Positions 1 through 8,107 of a DNA stretch of 64,000 nt are shown piece by piece; position 1 is the stretch's first letter; each line of letters begins with the position of its first letter. The position numbers were made by a program, and so were the translations under genes. Below the pieces are notes generated by a model that had not been told where the DNA came from, did not search any database, and saw nothing but the letters and a program-made list of their open reading frames with translations. Source of the stretch: Actinomadura sp. K4S16 (lineage in GTDB: Bacteria; Actinomycetota; Actinomycetes; Streptosporangiales; Streptosporangiaceae); contig NZ_BDDE01000018.1 of NCBI RefSeq assembly GCF_008327685.1, positions 186,001 through 250,000 of the forward strand, written 5' to 3'.

Positions 1-474
1 CCGGTTCATCAGCGCGCGGGCGACGCCGACCCGCTGCCGCTCCCCGCCCGACAGCACCACCGGGTAGGCGTTGCGGCGGTCGGCGATGCCCAGCTCGTCG
101 AGCAGCTCCAGCGCGCGGCTCTGCGCCTGCTTGCGCGAGGTGCCGAGCAGCTGGGCCGCCAGCATCACGTTCTCCAGCACCGGCAGGTCGTCGAGCAGGT
201 TGAAGAACTGGAAGACCATGCCGATGCGACGGCGCCGGTACCGGGCCAGCTCGGCCTCGCCCATCGCCGTGATGTCCTCGCCGCGCACCACCACGGTGCC
301 CGAGGTGGGCCGGTCCAGGCCGGCGATCATGTTGAGGAGGGTCGACTTGCCCGACCCCGACGGGCCCATCACCGCGACGGCCTGACCGGCCTGGATGTCG
401 AGGGTCACCCCCGCGAGCGCGGCGGTCTCGCCGTACTCCTTGCGTACGTCCATCAGCTGGACCATCGGTTCCAT
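1..474 (-). CDS. MacB/LolD-type ABC transporter ATP-binding protein (partial, cut by left edge)
   Basis: N-terminal ~158 residues of an ABC ATPase; the C-terminus, with Walker B and the H-loop, lies outside the window. Read on the minus strand it shows Walker A GPSGSGKST, the Q-loop in MVFQFFNLL, and the signature LSGGERQRVGVARAL. The sequence around the Q-loop is typical of the MacB/LolD/FtsE-like class that pairs with FtsX-fold permeases rather than solute importers. Start is the ATG at 472-474; a second in-frame ATG lies at 463-465. It diverges from the two-component pair at 575-2034, a common arrangement in which the sensor-regulator pair controls the exporter. Substrate unknown. Confidence 0.9.
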   Translation of the reverse strand, partial: MEPMVQLMDVRKEYGETAALAGVTLDIQAGQAVAVMGPSGSGKSTLLNMIAGLDRPTSGTVVVRGEDITAMGEAELARYRRRRIGMVFQFFNLLDDLPVLENVMLAAQLLGTSRKQAQSRALELLDELGIADRRNAYPVVLSGGERQRVGVARALMNR

Positions 475-574
475 GGCGGTGACGGTACGAGCCCCGCCCC
501 CGCACGCGCGTCGGGTCCTGGATGTAAGTCCGGGGCCGGGTCAACCGAGGGATGTACGGCCGTGAACCGCCAGA

Positions 575-1390
575 ATGATGCGCTCCGTCCGGGTCTGGCG
601 GCAGGATGGGCGGATGCTGCCCGCGTGGCTCGTGCCCCTCCTCGCCACAATCCCATCCACATGGGCCCTGTGGGAGCGGCGCAGGCGCCGCGCCGAGCTC
701 GGGGCGCGGACCTGGCTGCTGGAACGCGAACGCGAGGGCGCCGCACGCCGGGCCGTCGAGGAGGAGCGGGCCCGGGTGGCCCGGGACCTGCACGACATCG
801 TCAGCCACAGCGTCAGCGTCATGGTCGTCCAGGCGGGCGCGGCCCGGCACGGCGTCGACGGCGAGGCCGAGGACGCGCTGCTGGCCGTCGAGCGGACCGG
901 CCGGGAGGCGATGACCGAACTGCGGAACTTGCTCGGCGTGCTGGCGCCCGCCCCCGACGGCGACGGTGAGGCGTTCGCCCCGCAGCCGTCGCTGGCGCAC
1001 CTGGGGACCCTCGTCGACCGGATCGCCTTCGCGGGCCTGCCGGTCGATGTGACCGTGACCGGCGAACCGTGCCCGCTGCCCACCGGGATCGACGCGACCG
1101 GGTACCGCATCGTCCAGGAGGCGCTCACCAACGCCTTGAAACACGGCACCGCCGGGGCGACGGCGGAGGTGACGGTGACCTACGGGAGACGGAACCTGCG
1201 GCTTGAGGTGCTCAACACCGGCCCGAGCGTGCTCACCGGAACCGGCCCCGCCCCACCCGAGAACAAGGGCGGCCGGGGCCTCGCCGGCCTGCGCGAACGG
1301 GTCGCCGTCTACGGCGGCGACCTCGACGCGCGCCGGCGCCTGGGCGGCGGCTACCGCGTGCGGGCACGCATCCCCCTGGAGCGGCCGTGA
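575..1390 (+). CDS. DesK/NarL-type sensor histidine kinase with short N-terminus
   Basis: A 271-residue kinase of the HisKA_3 class. One hydrophobic segment (about residues 15-32) is followed by a basic coiled-coil-like stretch, the phosphoacceptor motif DLHDIVSH (His73), and a HATPase_c domain ending in GRGLAGLRERV. Family members usually carry four to six membrane helices; here the sensory part is one helix or less, so it may sense through a partner such as the divergent ABC transporter. Start uncertain: an ATG at 614 (MLPAWLV) is an alternative and neither has a strong ribosome site. The stop overlaps the regulator start by 4 bp (GTGA), indicating translational coupling. Confidence 0.9.
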   Translation: MMRSVRVWRQDGRMLPAWLVPLLATIPSTWALWERRRRRAELGARTWLLEREREGAARRAVEEERARVARDLHDIVSHSVSVMVVQAGAARHGVDGEAEDALLAVERTGREAMTELRNLLGVLAPAPDGDGEAFAPQPSLAHLGTLVDRIAFAGLPVDVTVTGEPCPLPTGIDATGYRIVQEALTNALKHGTAGATAEVTVTYGRRNLRLEVLNTGPSVLTGTGPAPPENKGGRGLAGLRERVAVYGGDLDARRRLGGGYRVRARIPLERP

Positions 1391-2034
1391 CCAAGGTGCT
1401 GATCGCCGACGACCAGACACTGGTGCGCGGCGGCTTCCGCATGATCCTCACCAGGTCCGGGATCGAGGTCGTCGGCGAGGCCGCCGACGGACTGGAGGCG
1501 GTGACCGCCGCACGTCGCCTCCGGCCGGACGTGGTCCTCATGGACATCCGAATGCCCGGAATGGACGGCCTGGAGGCCACCCGCCGCGTACTCGCCGACG
1601 ATCCCACGTGCCGCGTCCTGATCCTGACGACGTTCGACCTCGACCAATACGTGTACTCCGCACTAGCCGCCGGCGCGAGCGGCTTCCTCCTGAAGGACGT
1701 CACCCCCGAACACCTGGTGGCGTCGGTGAAGCTCATCGAGACCGGCGACGCGCTGCTAGCCCCCTCCATAACCCGCCGCCTCGTCGAGCGATTCGCCCGC
1801 CCCGCACCGGCACCCCAGGGCCTGGACGTCCTGACCCCACGCGAGAAAGAGGTGCTCCGCCTGGTAGGCGGCGGCCTCTCCAACACCGAACTGGCCGCCC
1901 ACCTCCACCTGAGCGAGGCAACGGTCAAAACCCACGTAACCCGAATCTTCGCCAAACTAGGCCTACGCGACCGAGCCCAAGCCGTAGTGGTCGCCTACGA
2001 GTCGGGCCTAGTAGTCCCCGGCACCCCCGAGTGA
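1387..2034 (+). CDS. NarL/FixJ-family response regulator
   Basis: 215 residues: receiver domain with acidic pocket ADD near residues 7-9 and phosphoacceptor Asp53 in LMDIRMP, then a LuxR-type helix-turn-helix (DVLTPREKEVLRLVGGGLSNTELA, read in parts, with ATVKTHVTRIFAKLGL). Partner of the upstream kinase and probably the regulator of the divergent ABC transporter. Codon use drifts along the gene: from about 1660 onward A-ending codons (CTA, GTA, ACA, CGA, even ATA) become frequent, unlike the GC-ending codons of its 5' half and neighbours. Confidence 0.93.
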   Translation: MTKVLIADDQTLVRGGFRMILTRSGIEVVGEAADGLEAVTAARRLRPDVVLMDIRMPGMDGLEATRRVLADDPTCRVLILTTFDLDQYVYSALAAGASGFLLKDVTPEHLVASVKLIETGDALLAPSITRRLVERFARPAPAPQGLDVLTPREKEVLRLVGGGLSNTELAAHLHLSEATVKTHVTRIFAKLGLRDRAQAVVVAYESGLVVPGTPE

Positions 2035-2473
2035 CCAACAAGCGCAGCCGGACCCTGGCCAGGTGCTGGTGGGCGTGACGTGACTGGACTTAGGCGGCGG
2101 TGCGGCCGGGACCGGCCGCGGCGGGCGGCAAGCCCGGGCCCGGGGCGTGATGGGCTTGTGCGTTCTGAGGACGATCTGCTCTGCGAGGCCGCCGACCTGA
2201 ACGGCTGGGCCCTGCGGTGGCTCCGCCATGTCGTGGCAGCGACCGCCCTCGCCGGCTTCGGTGGCCTGCCTTGGCCGGGCGGCGAGCGGGCTGCCATGGA
2301 CGGCAAACGCATACCGCGAGGTTCGCGGGCTACTCCTACTGACCCCTGGCTAGTGCGGTGAGCACGAACGTCCACCGGGGTGGGTGACACGCTGGAAGAT
2401 CTCAGTCGACCCGACTTCGACGCCAGGCCGGACCGGATCGAGGAGGTCATGTCCCGGCTTGCGGTAGAGGATC
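2035..2473 (+). other. Intergenic stretch, no convincing gene
   Basis: About 440 bp between the response regulator and the next gene. Several short frames are open on both strands, as expected at this GC content, but none has recognisable family features. No clear terminator hairpin, RNA gene or repeat was seen. Confidence 0.5.
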
Positions 2474-3598
2474 GTGCAGGAAGCGATCGTGTCGGTACGA
2501 TCACCCCGATCGTGGGGGGCGAGATTGTTCGGAATCTTCAAGCGGCGGCGCGAGGACGAGCTGGCGGAGATCGACGCGGAGATCACCGCGTTCGGAGAGG
2601 AACTCGCACGGTTGCCGCTCGACCCGGACGAACATGGCGCCGACCTTGACCTGATGGCCGACTACGGCCGCGCGCTGGACGCGTACGAGCAGGCCAAGCT
2701 GGACTTCCTGGGCGACCGTGACCGTGGGGACGCCGCCGACGTCCTGCGGAGTCTCGACCAGGGACGCCGCGCGCTCGCCCGCGTCAATGCCGCCCTGACG
2801 GGACGGCCCCTCTGCTTCTTCGACCCCCGCCACGGCCCGTCCGTGGACTGTGTCGCGTGGGCCCCGCCGGGCGGCGCCGCGCGCGACGTCCACGTGTGCG
2901 CCGCGGACGCGATCCGCCTCACCGAGGGGCTGCCGCCGATCGCGACGGGCGTCCGGCCGGAAACTCGCACCAAGCGGGCGGGGGACACCGGTGACACGCG
3001 CCGGCCACGCGAGCCGAAACAGGCGCCCCGACCTCCCCGTCCGGCGAAGCGACCTGGGCCGTTCAGGGTGGCGCCCCCGGATCTGGGCGAGAAACACCAC
3101 GTCAAAGGGCGAGGCAAAGGCGAAGCGATGCTGCACCGCCCCGACTGGGAGGTCCCGTCGCTGGTCGTCGCCCGTCTCCACGAAGGCGGGCGGATCGAAC
3201 ACGTCCAGCAGGGAAAGGCCGTGCGGCTGGCTGATGTGCCGTCACCGTTCCGCATAGTGCGGCCGCTCTCCCTGCAGACAGACTGGCCCGTCCAACTGCG
3301 CATCACGTGCAACGGCACGTGGTCGGCATGGTTGCAGGCCAGTGACACCGTTCCGGTCATCGAGCGCGCCGTCGGCTCACGCGGTCCGTTCATCTTCCGC
3401 TACGTCGGCGGAGCGGCGCGGATCCAGATGCAGCACAGGGAAGGGGGCAGGTACTCCGTCACCGAACTGACCCCGGAGTTCCACCGGGGCCCCCACGTCC
3501 TGTCCGGCAAGGGGATCTCGTCCGCTGAGGGTCAGGTGGCGGGCTCGGTCTTCCTCCATGTGGAGGCGAAGGGCGAGTGGGTCATCAAAGTGATCTGA
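2474..3598 (+). CDS. Hypothetical protein with coiled-coil N-terminus and Cys-containing actinobacterial module
   Basis: Up to 374 residues. The N-terminus (LFGIFKRRREDELAEIDAEI) is charged and helical, a probable coiled coil to about residue 110. A stretch with CFFDPRHGP, then WAPPGG and RDVHVC, resembles a module found after long helical regions in many actinobacterial membrane proteins. A Pro/Arg-rich linker (about 165-205) leads to a beta-rich C-terminal half. No transmembrane segment is seen. Start uncertain: the TTG at 2525 follows a G-rich ribosome-site-like run and would remove 17 residues; a GTG at 2489 is also possible. Function unknown. Confidence 0.6.
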   Translation: MQEAIVSVRSPRSWGARLFGIFKRRREDELAEIDAEITAFGEELARLPLDPDEHGADLDLMADYGRALDAYEQAKLDFLGDRDRGDAADVLRSLDQGRRALARVNAALTGRPLCFFDPRHGPSVDCVAWAPPGGAARDVHVCAADAIRLTEGLPPIATGVRPETRTKRAGDTGDTRRPREPKQAPRPPRPAKRPGPFRVAPPDLGEKHHVKGRGKGEAMLHRPDWEVPSLVVARLHEGGRIEHVQQGKAVRLADVPSPFRIVRPLSLQTDWPVQLRITCNGTWSAWLQASDTVPVIERAVGSRGPFIFRYVGGAARIQMQHREGGRYSVTELTPEFHRGPHVLSGKGISSAEGQVAGSVFLHVEAKGEWVIKVI

Positions 3599-3694
3599 GC
3601 CCTTCCCGGTAGGGCCGCGAGGCCGACCAGGGACAGCCTATGGACAGCCTGGGGATGCACCCGCTCGGTCGTGCTGAGGACCATGCCCCGCGTG

Positions 3695-3940
3695 TCACCC
3701 GACCCGGCGAGCGTTCGTGGTCACCGCACCAGGCGCTGCCGCGGGTGGACGGATCGCCGGCAGCGCGGCCTCGGCGCAAGTCTCGCCTTTGCGCAGGTGG
3801 ACCAGGGTCATCAGGGCCTGCATGCCCGCAGGCAGGCGGCGGCCCTTGCTGCCGATGGCCTGGCGGTGGCGGCGGACCACACCGGTGGCGTAGGTCAGGG
3901 TCCGGCGCGACAAAGGCAGCGAAGCACGGTACAAAAGCAT
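3695..3940 (-). pseudogene. IS5-like transposase, N-terminal fragment
   Basis: The minus-strand reading from the ATG at 3938-3940 begins MLLYRASLPLSRRTL and continues GVVRRHRQAIGSKGRRLPAG and LMTLVHLRKGETCAE. This is the helical N-terminal region of a common actinobacterial IS5-type DDE transposase. After LRKGET the homology stops and the frame runs into unrelated residues; the DDE catalytic part is absent. A dead insertion-sequence remnant; terminal repeats were not found. Confidence 0.6.
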
Positions 3941-4030
3941 GCGAGGCCTCTGGTGGGGACGGGGGTTGTGAGAGATCAATCGTCCTACCAGGGGCTTCTT
4001 GACGTCCGGCATCGCCCACGCCGTCCGCGG

Positions 4031-4731
4031 TCATGCTCTGATCAGCGACTCCGAAGCTGCCGCTGAAAAAGGCTCAGTGAAATGGGCCAGTGCCCGGTCA
4101 ATCTCCTCGACCGACTGGCGACGAGCCCTCACGGCGAAGTGGAGCCCCTGAATGCCGAACACCTTGTGGTGCAGGACGCGCTGCACGTCCGGGTGATCCA
4201 GACCGGAGACACCCGGGGCGCCGGCGCTGAGCCCCGGCACTGGATCGAGCACCAGGAGCCTGCTGCCCGCGCCACAGTCCTGAGCCGGAAGCCGGTGATC
4301 GCAGACCAGGGCAGGAAGACGTGATCGGGCGCAGCGTCGGTACTTCAGCGCAGCCCATGGGCGGACATGCGCATCGCGACCGCGGGGACGCCCATGGTGT
4401 TCCAGGTCTCTTCCAGATGCCGGACGGCGGCGAACTGGCGCCACGATCCGAGCCACGGGATCGGGCCTGGCAGGAGCATCAGCCAGGTGACTTCCCATGC
4501 CGCCCCTGGGGGACGCGCATGGCTGTCAGCGCTGCGATCACGACGAAGAGGGCACCGCCCGCCATCCGCACCAGGCGGAGGTGCGTAGGGCCCGCAGCTT
4601 CCCCCTGCGGGCGGAGAACACGGCCTCACGGTCGATCTCGGCGATGAACTCGGATTCCTTAGGGGCTTGGGTGCACTCGATGAGTCTGCACCCCGGCCAC
4701 CTCTGCTGTTCTGTCGCGTGAGGTTGGGCAC
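4031..4731 (-). pseudogene. Frameshifted remnant of a membrane-anchored hypothetical protein
   Basis: Two minus-strand pieces in different frames look like one broken gene. The upstream piece (to 4345) has a hydrophobic stretch WEVTWLMLLPGPIPWLGSW and then LEETWNTMGVPAVAMRMSAHGLR. The downstream piece (4031 to about 4290) reads GSRLLVLDPVPGL, DHPDVQRVLHHKVFGIQGLH and SVEEIDRALAHF. This resembles actinobacterial proteins with N-terminal helices and a PH-like C-terminal domain. At least one indel between about 4290 and 4345 separates the pieces. It adjoins the transposase fragment, so the whole 3.6-4.8 kb stretch looks decayed. Confidence 0.4.
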
Positions 4732-4863
4732 GCGGGTTACTGCATTACTGAATCGCCCTCCTCGTTGCCGTTGGTGGGAGAGAGCACGCCAAGAACAAGC
4801 GCTGCTGCCCCGTCCGGGCCGGATGAGCGGTTTGTCCCGGCTCCGCCGTCCGCGCGCCGCTGG

Positions 4864-6156
4864 TCAGGCGGCCCAGTTGAGGGTTGTGTGCGGCTCGACT
4901 GTGCCTGGCTCGACTGTGCGCGGATTGGTGGTCGGTGGGTGGGTGGTTGGTGTGCCGGGTGGGTGGAGCCGGTAGAGGTAGCGGCCGGTGGCGGGGTCGT
5001 GGGTGGTGTGGATGTGTTGGGGGTGGGTGTGTTTGTAGCGGTTGTGCCATCCGCAGCACAGGGCGAGTTTGTCGATGTCGGTGGGGCTGTCGCCCAGGGC
5101 CCATCCGTTGACGTGGTCGACCTCGCACAGGATTCCGGGGACTTCGCAGCCGTGCACCGCGCACGTGGGATAGAGCGTCTCCAGGACTTGGCGTTGGGCG
5201 GCGGTGGCGAAGCGGACTTTGTGCCCCAGATACAGCGGCGCGTTCCCGTTGCCCAGCAGGAGCGGTGAGACTCCGGCCGACAAAGCAATGCGGCGGGCCT
5301 GGGGCGCAGGAATGGGGGTGCCGTCGGTCAACCTCGCCGGTGCGTGACCGCCGGTGAGGGTGTCCAGGTCGCAGATGACGGTGACCTTGGTCGCCTTGTG
5401 CCCACCGGCCAGCACACTCGACAGGGCCGCGGCGGTGCGCTCGGGCAGGTCGCGGTGGTCGTCGGGCCCGGCCGGTTTGGCCAGCGGGCCCAGGGTGCCG
5501 TCCCAGACGGCGGCGTCCTCGGCGTTCAGCCAGCCCTTGATGTAGCGGCCGCCGTCCAGCGAGCGGGTGGAGTCGATCCAGGATCGCTCGTAGCCGCGCT
5601 GCACCTCCTCGGGTGGCTGCTCGCACCCGTCGCGTTCGGCGATGACCTCCCGGATACGGCGCCCGAACGCGGCGACCTTCCCGGGCGAGAAGCCCTGGCC
5701 GATCATGTCCAGCAGCAGCGTCTCGGCCTTGGCGCAGTCGTCATCGTCGAGGCGGGCCACGGCGTCGGCGACCGTGGTGGCGTAGCCGTAGGACAACTCA
5801 CCTTTGGCCAGGAGCTCGGTGACCACATGGAGCCGGTGGATATGGCGGGCCAGGGTGACGCGTTCCTTGGCGCGGGCGTCGCGCATGCCCAGTCGGGACC
5901 GCAGCCACGCCTGCGTGGAGGGGAACCCCCAGCGGCGCGTCTCACCTGCCGCGTCCACGCGGGCGACGAACCCGGCCAGCGCGGCCTCATGGGCGTCCGA
6001 CGCCGCCGCTAACGTCTCGGCGAGCTCCATGCACACCGCAGCCGACTCGGGGGCGGAGCGGGCGGCGAGTTCGGCGGCGATCGCGGCGGCGGCGTCCACC
6101 AACTCCTGAGTGGACGCCGCGCCGAGATCCATATCCGTAACCGAACACATGCGCAA
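4864..6156 (-). CDS. DUF222 / HNH endonuclease domain protein (13E12-repeat type)
   Basis: 430 residues. A DUF222 helical region spans roughly residues 20-300, followed by an HNH nuclease module: CAVHGCEVPG, CEVDHVNGW (the HNH His and surrounding residues) and LCCGWHNRYKH. The C-terminal tail after about residue 390 is Thr/Pro/His-rich and disordered (TPTTHPPTTNPRTVEP). This is the family known in mycobacteria as 13E12 repeats, usually multicopy and often near mobile DNA. The setting, beside transposase and resolvase fragments, agrees. Biological role unproven. Start ATG at 6154-6156; a second in-frame ATG two codons later is also possible. Confidence 0.88.
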   Translation of the reverse strand: MRMCSVTDMDLGAASTQELVDAAAAIAAELAARSAPESAAVCMELAETLAAASDAHEAALAGFVARVDAAGETRRWGFPSTQAWLRSRLGMRDARAKERVTLARHIHRLHVVTELLAKGELSYGYATTVADAVARLDDDDCAKAETLLLDMIGQGFSPGKVAAFGRRIREVIAERDGCEQPPEEVQRGYERSWIDSTRSLDGGRYIKGWLNAEDAAVWDGTLGPLAKPAGPDDHRDLPERTAAALSSVLAGGHKATKVTVICDLDTLTGGHAPARLTDGTPIPAPQARRIALSAGVSPLLLGNGNAPLYLGHKVRFATAAQRQVLETLYPTCAVHGCEVPGILCEVDHVNGWALGDSPTDIDKLALCCGWHNRYKHTHPQHIHTTHDPATGRYLYRLHPPGTPTTHPPTTNPRTVEPGTVEPHTTLNWAA

Positions 6157-6527
6157 AGTATATCGAACAAGTAAACCAATAGATGCGAGATTGGAGGCTG
6201 ATTATTGTTGCCGTGGGGATAGGTGAGACCCGGAGAAAGTGGAATCCGATTTACATACTTGCAGAAGTCGAGCATTCCCCTCAAAGTAGCCCGGCACCAC
6301 AAAAACAACTAAAGGGTTAATCTGGTCAGCGGAGGGAGCGTCCCGCTACGAGGCAAGCCACCTGCAGTCGGGACCGGGGATCAGTCGGGCGTCCGGCCCT
6401 CCGCGCACGGTCGGCGGGCCGGGCGGGCGACCCGACACCAAACTCCCCGCTCTATTGAGGGGATTCCTAAACGTGGGATCCATCTCTCAAAGGGGAGTCA
6501 GGCTGCGCCTGCGTGTCTGACCCCGGA
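6157..6527. other. Intergenic stretch of lower GC content
   Basis: About 370 bp between the DUF222/HNH gene and the nitrilase gene. The first 150 bp are clearly less GC-rich than the surroundings and presumably hold the DUF222 gene promoter on the minus strand. No gene, RNA or clear repeat was recognised. Confidence 0.45.
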
Positions 6528-7325
6528 TCAGGTGCTGGTCAGGTCCTGTCGCTGGTCGAGGTACCAGTTGCTGGTCTGGTTCAAGTCGATGGTTGCCCGC
6601 AGCAGTTCGGGGTCGGCGGAGGCGGTCTCTGCGAGAACCTCGCCGCGAGGGTTGATGATCATGCTGGGGCAGTGTTGGAGGGGTTCGGCGGCGTTGCAGG
6701 CCAGGACGAACCGCTGGTTCTCGGCGGCTCGGCTGATGAGGTGGCTGCGCCAGACACCGGCGGGTTCGGTTGGATTGGCTGCGTGAGTGGGGAAGAGCAG
6801 CAGGTCGGCACCGGCGTCGACGAGATGGCGCCACTGTTCGGGGAAGCGGATCTCGCGGCAGATCTGCACCCCCACGGTGACCGTGCCTGTCTGAGTGGAC
6901 AGGGACACTGGCGCCAGCCGGTTTCCAGGCCGCAGGTGGTCTCTTTCATTCATGGCCAGATTGACCTTGTGATAGACCCACCGTTGGGCATCAGGGCCGC
7001 AATAGAACACAGCGTTCCTCCACGCGCCGCGGTCCCAGGCAAGCGACCCGCAGAACAGGTGAACCTTCTGTCGTTGTGCAAGATCGGCCACGTATCGGGC
7101 CGCCAGTTCTACATCTGTGATCCGGGAGTGGTCCTGCAGTGGTGACAGGTCGGTGCCGTATCCCGATAGCGCTCCTTCGGGGAGGAGTATGAGATCGTCG
7201 GCGCGTCCCCGGGCCACGATCTGGCTGATCCGCTCCAGATTCTCCTCGATCACCCAGCTGACCTTCATCTGCGCGACCATCACCGAAAGTGAACCAGCCG
7301 AGTGCTTCCCGCCGGTGGCGTTCAC
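6528..7325 (-). CDS. Carbon-nitrogen hydrolase (nitrilase superfamily)
   Basis: 265 residues, the usual length for a single-domain amidase or nitrilase. The catalytic triad is visible: Glu50 in LLPEGALSGY, Lys120 in YHKVNLA and Cys156 in QICREIRFPEQW. These enzymes hydrolyse a C-N bond in an amide or nitrile through a cysteine thioester; the substrate cannot be read from sequence. The first ~15 residues are probably not conserved, so a downstream GTG start near residue 15 is possible. Upstream on the same strand lies a resolvase fragment, so it is not in an obvious operon. Confidence 0.9.
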   Translation of the reverse strand: MNATGGKHSAGSLSVMVAQMKVSWVIEENLERISQIVARGRADDLILLPEGALSGYGTDLSPLQDHSRITDVELAARYVADLAQRQKVHLFCGSLAWDRGAWRNAVFYCGPDAQRWVYHKVNLAMNERDHLRPGNRLAPVSLSTQTGTVTVGVQICREIRFPEQWRHLVDAGADLLLFPTHAANPTEPAGVWRSHLISRAAENQRFVLACNAAEPLQHCPSMIINPRGEVLAETASADPELLRATIDLNQTSNWYLDQRQDLTST

Positions 7326-7330
7326 CAGGC

Positions 7331-7540
7331 CTAGCCTTCGGGGTGGCTCTTCGGTTGGTCGTGTACGCGGTTCAGGACGCGGTACACCATCGCCCTTCCG
7401 ACGGAGAAGGGCCCCACCTGCTCGGTGATGGTGTAGTCGCTGATGCCGTGCATACGCACCAGTTCGGCCTGCCGGCGTGCGGTGAGCTGGGGCTGGCGGC
7501 CCTTGAGGCGTTCGTGGGAGCGGGCGATTCTGTCCCGGTC
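7331..7540 (-). pseudogene. Serine recombinase (resolvase) C-terminal fragment
   Basis: The minus strand reads SHERLKGRQPQLTARRQ, ELVRMHGISDYTITEQVG and RAMVYRVLNR, the C-terminal helix-turn-helix of a Tn3-type resolvase/invertase. The catalytic N-terminal domain is absent; directly upstream lies the end of the DUF397 operon. A relic of a mobile element. Confidence 0.6.
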
Positions 7541-7545
7541 AGCGA

Positions 7546-7731
7546 TCACGGCTGTGATGCCAGATGGGCCAGGAGGCTGGTGAAGCGTTGGCGGGTGAGG
7601 GTTAGATGTCCGGAGGCGGGGTTCTTGCTGTCGCGGATGCCGATGTGGTCGTGGAGGCCGGCGATCTCGACGCAGTTGCCTTCGTCGCCGCCGCTGTAAG
7701 AGCTCTTGCGCCACTGGGGTGTTGCGTTCAC
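7546..7731 (-). CDS. DUF397 protein (third of three in tandem)
   Basis: 61 residues with the family pattern WRKSSYSGGDEGNCVEIA near the N-terminus and IGIRDSKNP then GHLTLTRQRF. DUF397 proteins are small actinobacterial proteins usually paired with XRE-type DUF5753 regulators and implicated in developmental regulation. Its ATG overlaps the stop of the upstream paralogue by 4 bp. It is closest in sequence to the first copy (7910-8107). Confidence 0.9.
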   Translation of the reverse strand: MNATPQWRKSSYSGGDEGNCVEIAGLHDHIGIRDSKNPASGHLTLTRQRFTSLLAHLASQP

Positions 7732-7913
7732 GATTGCGACGCCAGATGGGTGAGCAGGTCAGCGAAGTCTTCGCGGGCAAGGGTCAAGTGACCGGCGGCC
7801 GGGTTTTTGCTGTCGCGGATGCCGATGTGGCCGTCGATCTCAGCAAGTTCGACGCACTCGCCTTCGTTGCCGCCGCTGTGGGTGCTCTTCCGCCAGCGGG
7901 TTGAGTTGTTCAC
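7728..7913 (-). CDS. DUF397 protein (second of three in tandem)
   Basis: 61 residues from a GTG start at 7911-7913: WRKSTHSGGNEGECVELAEI, IGIRDSKNPAAGHLTLARED. It is more acidic than its two neighbours (EIDGH replaces LHDH). Both ends overlap neighbouring paralogues by 4 bp (GTGA upstream, ATGA downstream), so the three are read as one coupled unit. Confidence 0.87.
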   Translation of the reverse strand: MNNSTRWRKSTHSGGNEGECVELAEIDGHIGIRDSKNPAAGHLTLAREDFADLLTHLASQS

Positions 7914-8107
7914 CGTCGTGACGTCAGGTGGGTGAGGAGGGTGGTGAAGGCCTGGCGGGTGAGGGTGAGGTGCCCGGAGGCGGGGTTCTTGCTGTCGCGG
8001 ATGCCGATGTGGTCGTGGAGGTCGGCGATCTCGACGCAATTGCCCTCGTTGGAGCCGCTGTAAGAGCTCTTGCGCCAGCGAGTGTGGGGCAGTCCGGAGG
8101 AAATCAT
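7910..8107 (-). CDS. DUF397 protein (first of three in tandem)
   Basis: 65 residues: TRWRKSSYSGSNEGNCVEIA, IGIRDSKNPASGHLTLTRQ. It starts at ATG 8105-8107, overlapping the stop of the XRE regulator by 4 bp. The C-terminal half is almost identical to the third copy, suggesting recent duplication or gene conversion. Confidence 0.9.
   Translation of the reverse strand: MISSGLPHTRWRKSSYSGSNEGNCVEIADLHDHIGIRDSKNPASGHLTLTRQAFTTLLTHLTSRR

Noticed and set aside
2080..2361. A 93-codon frame after the response regulator
   Set aside because: Weak start context, no conserved features, and competing open frames on both strands.
6300..6500. Possible riboswitch or small RNA before the nitrilase region
   Set aside because: No recognisable conserved core or stable nested stems; the flanking gene runs towards it, so it is not a leader.
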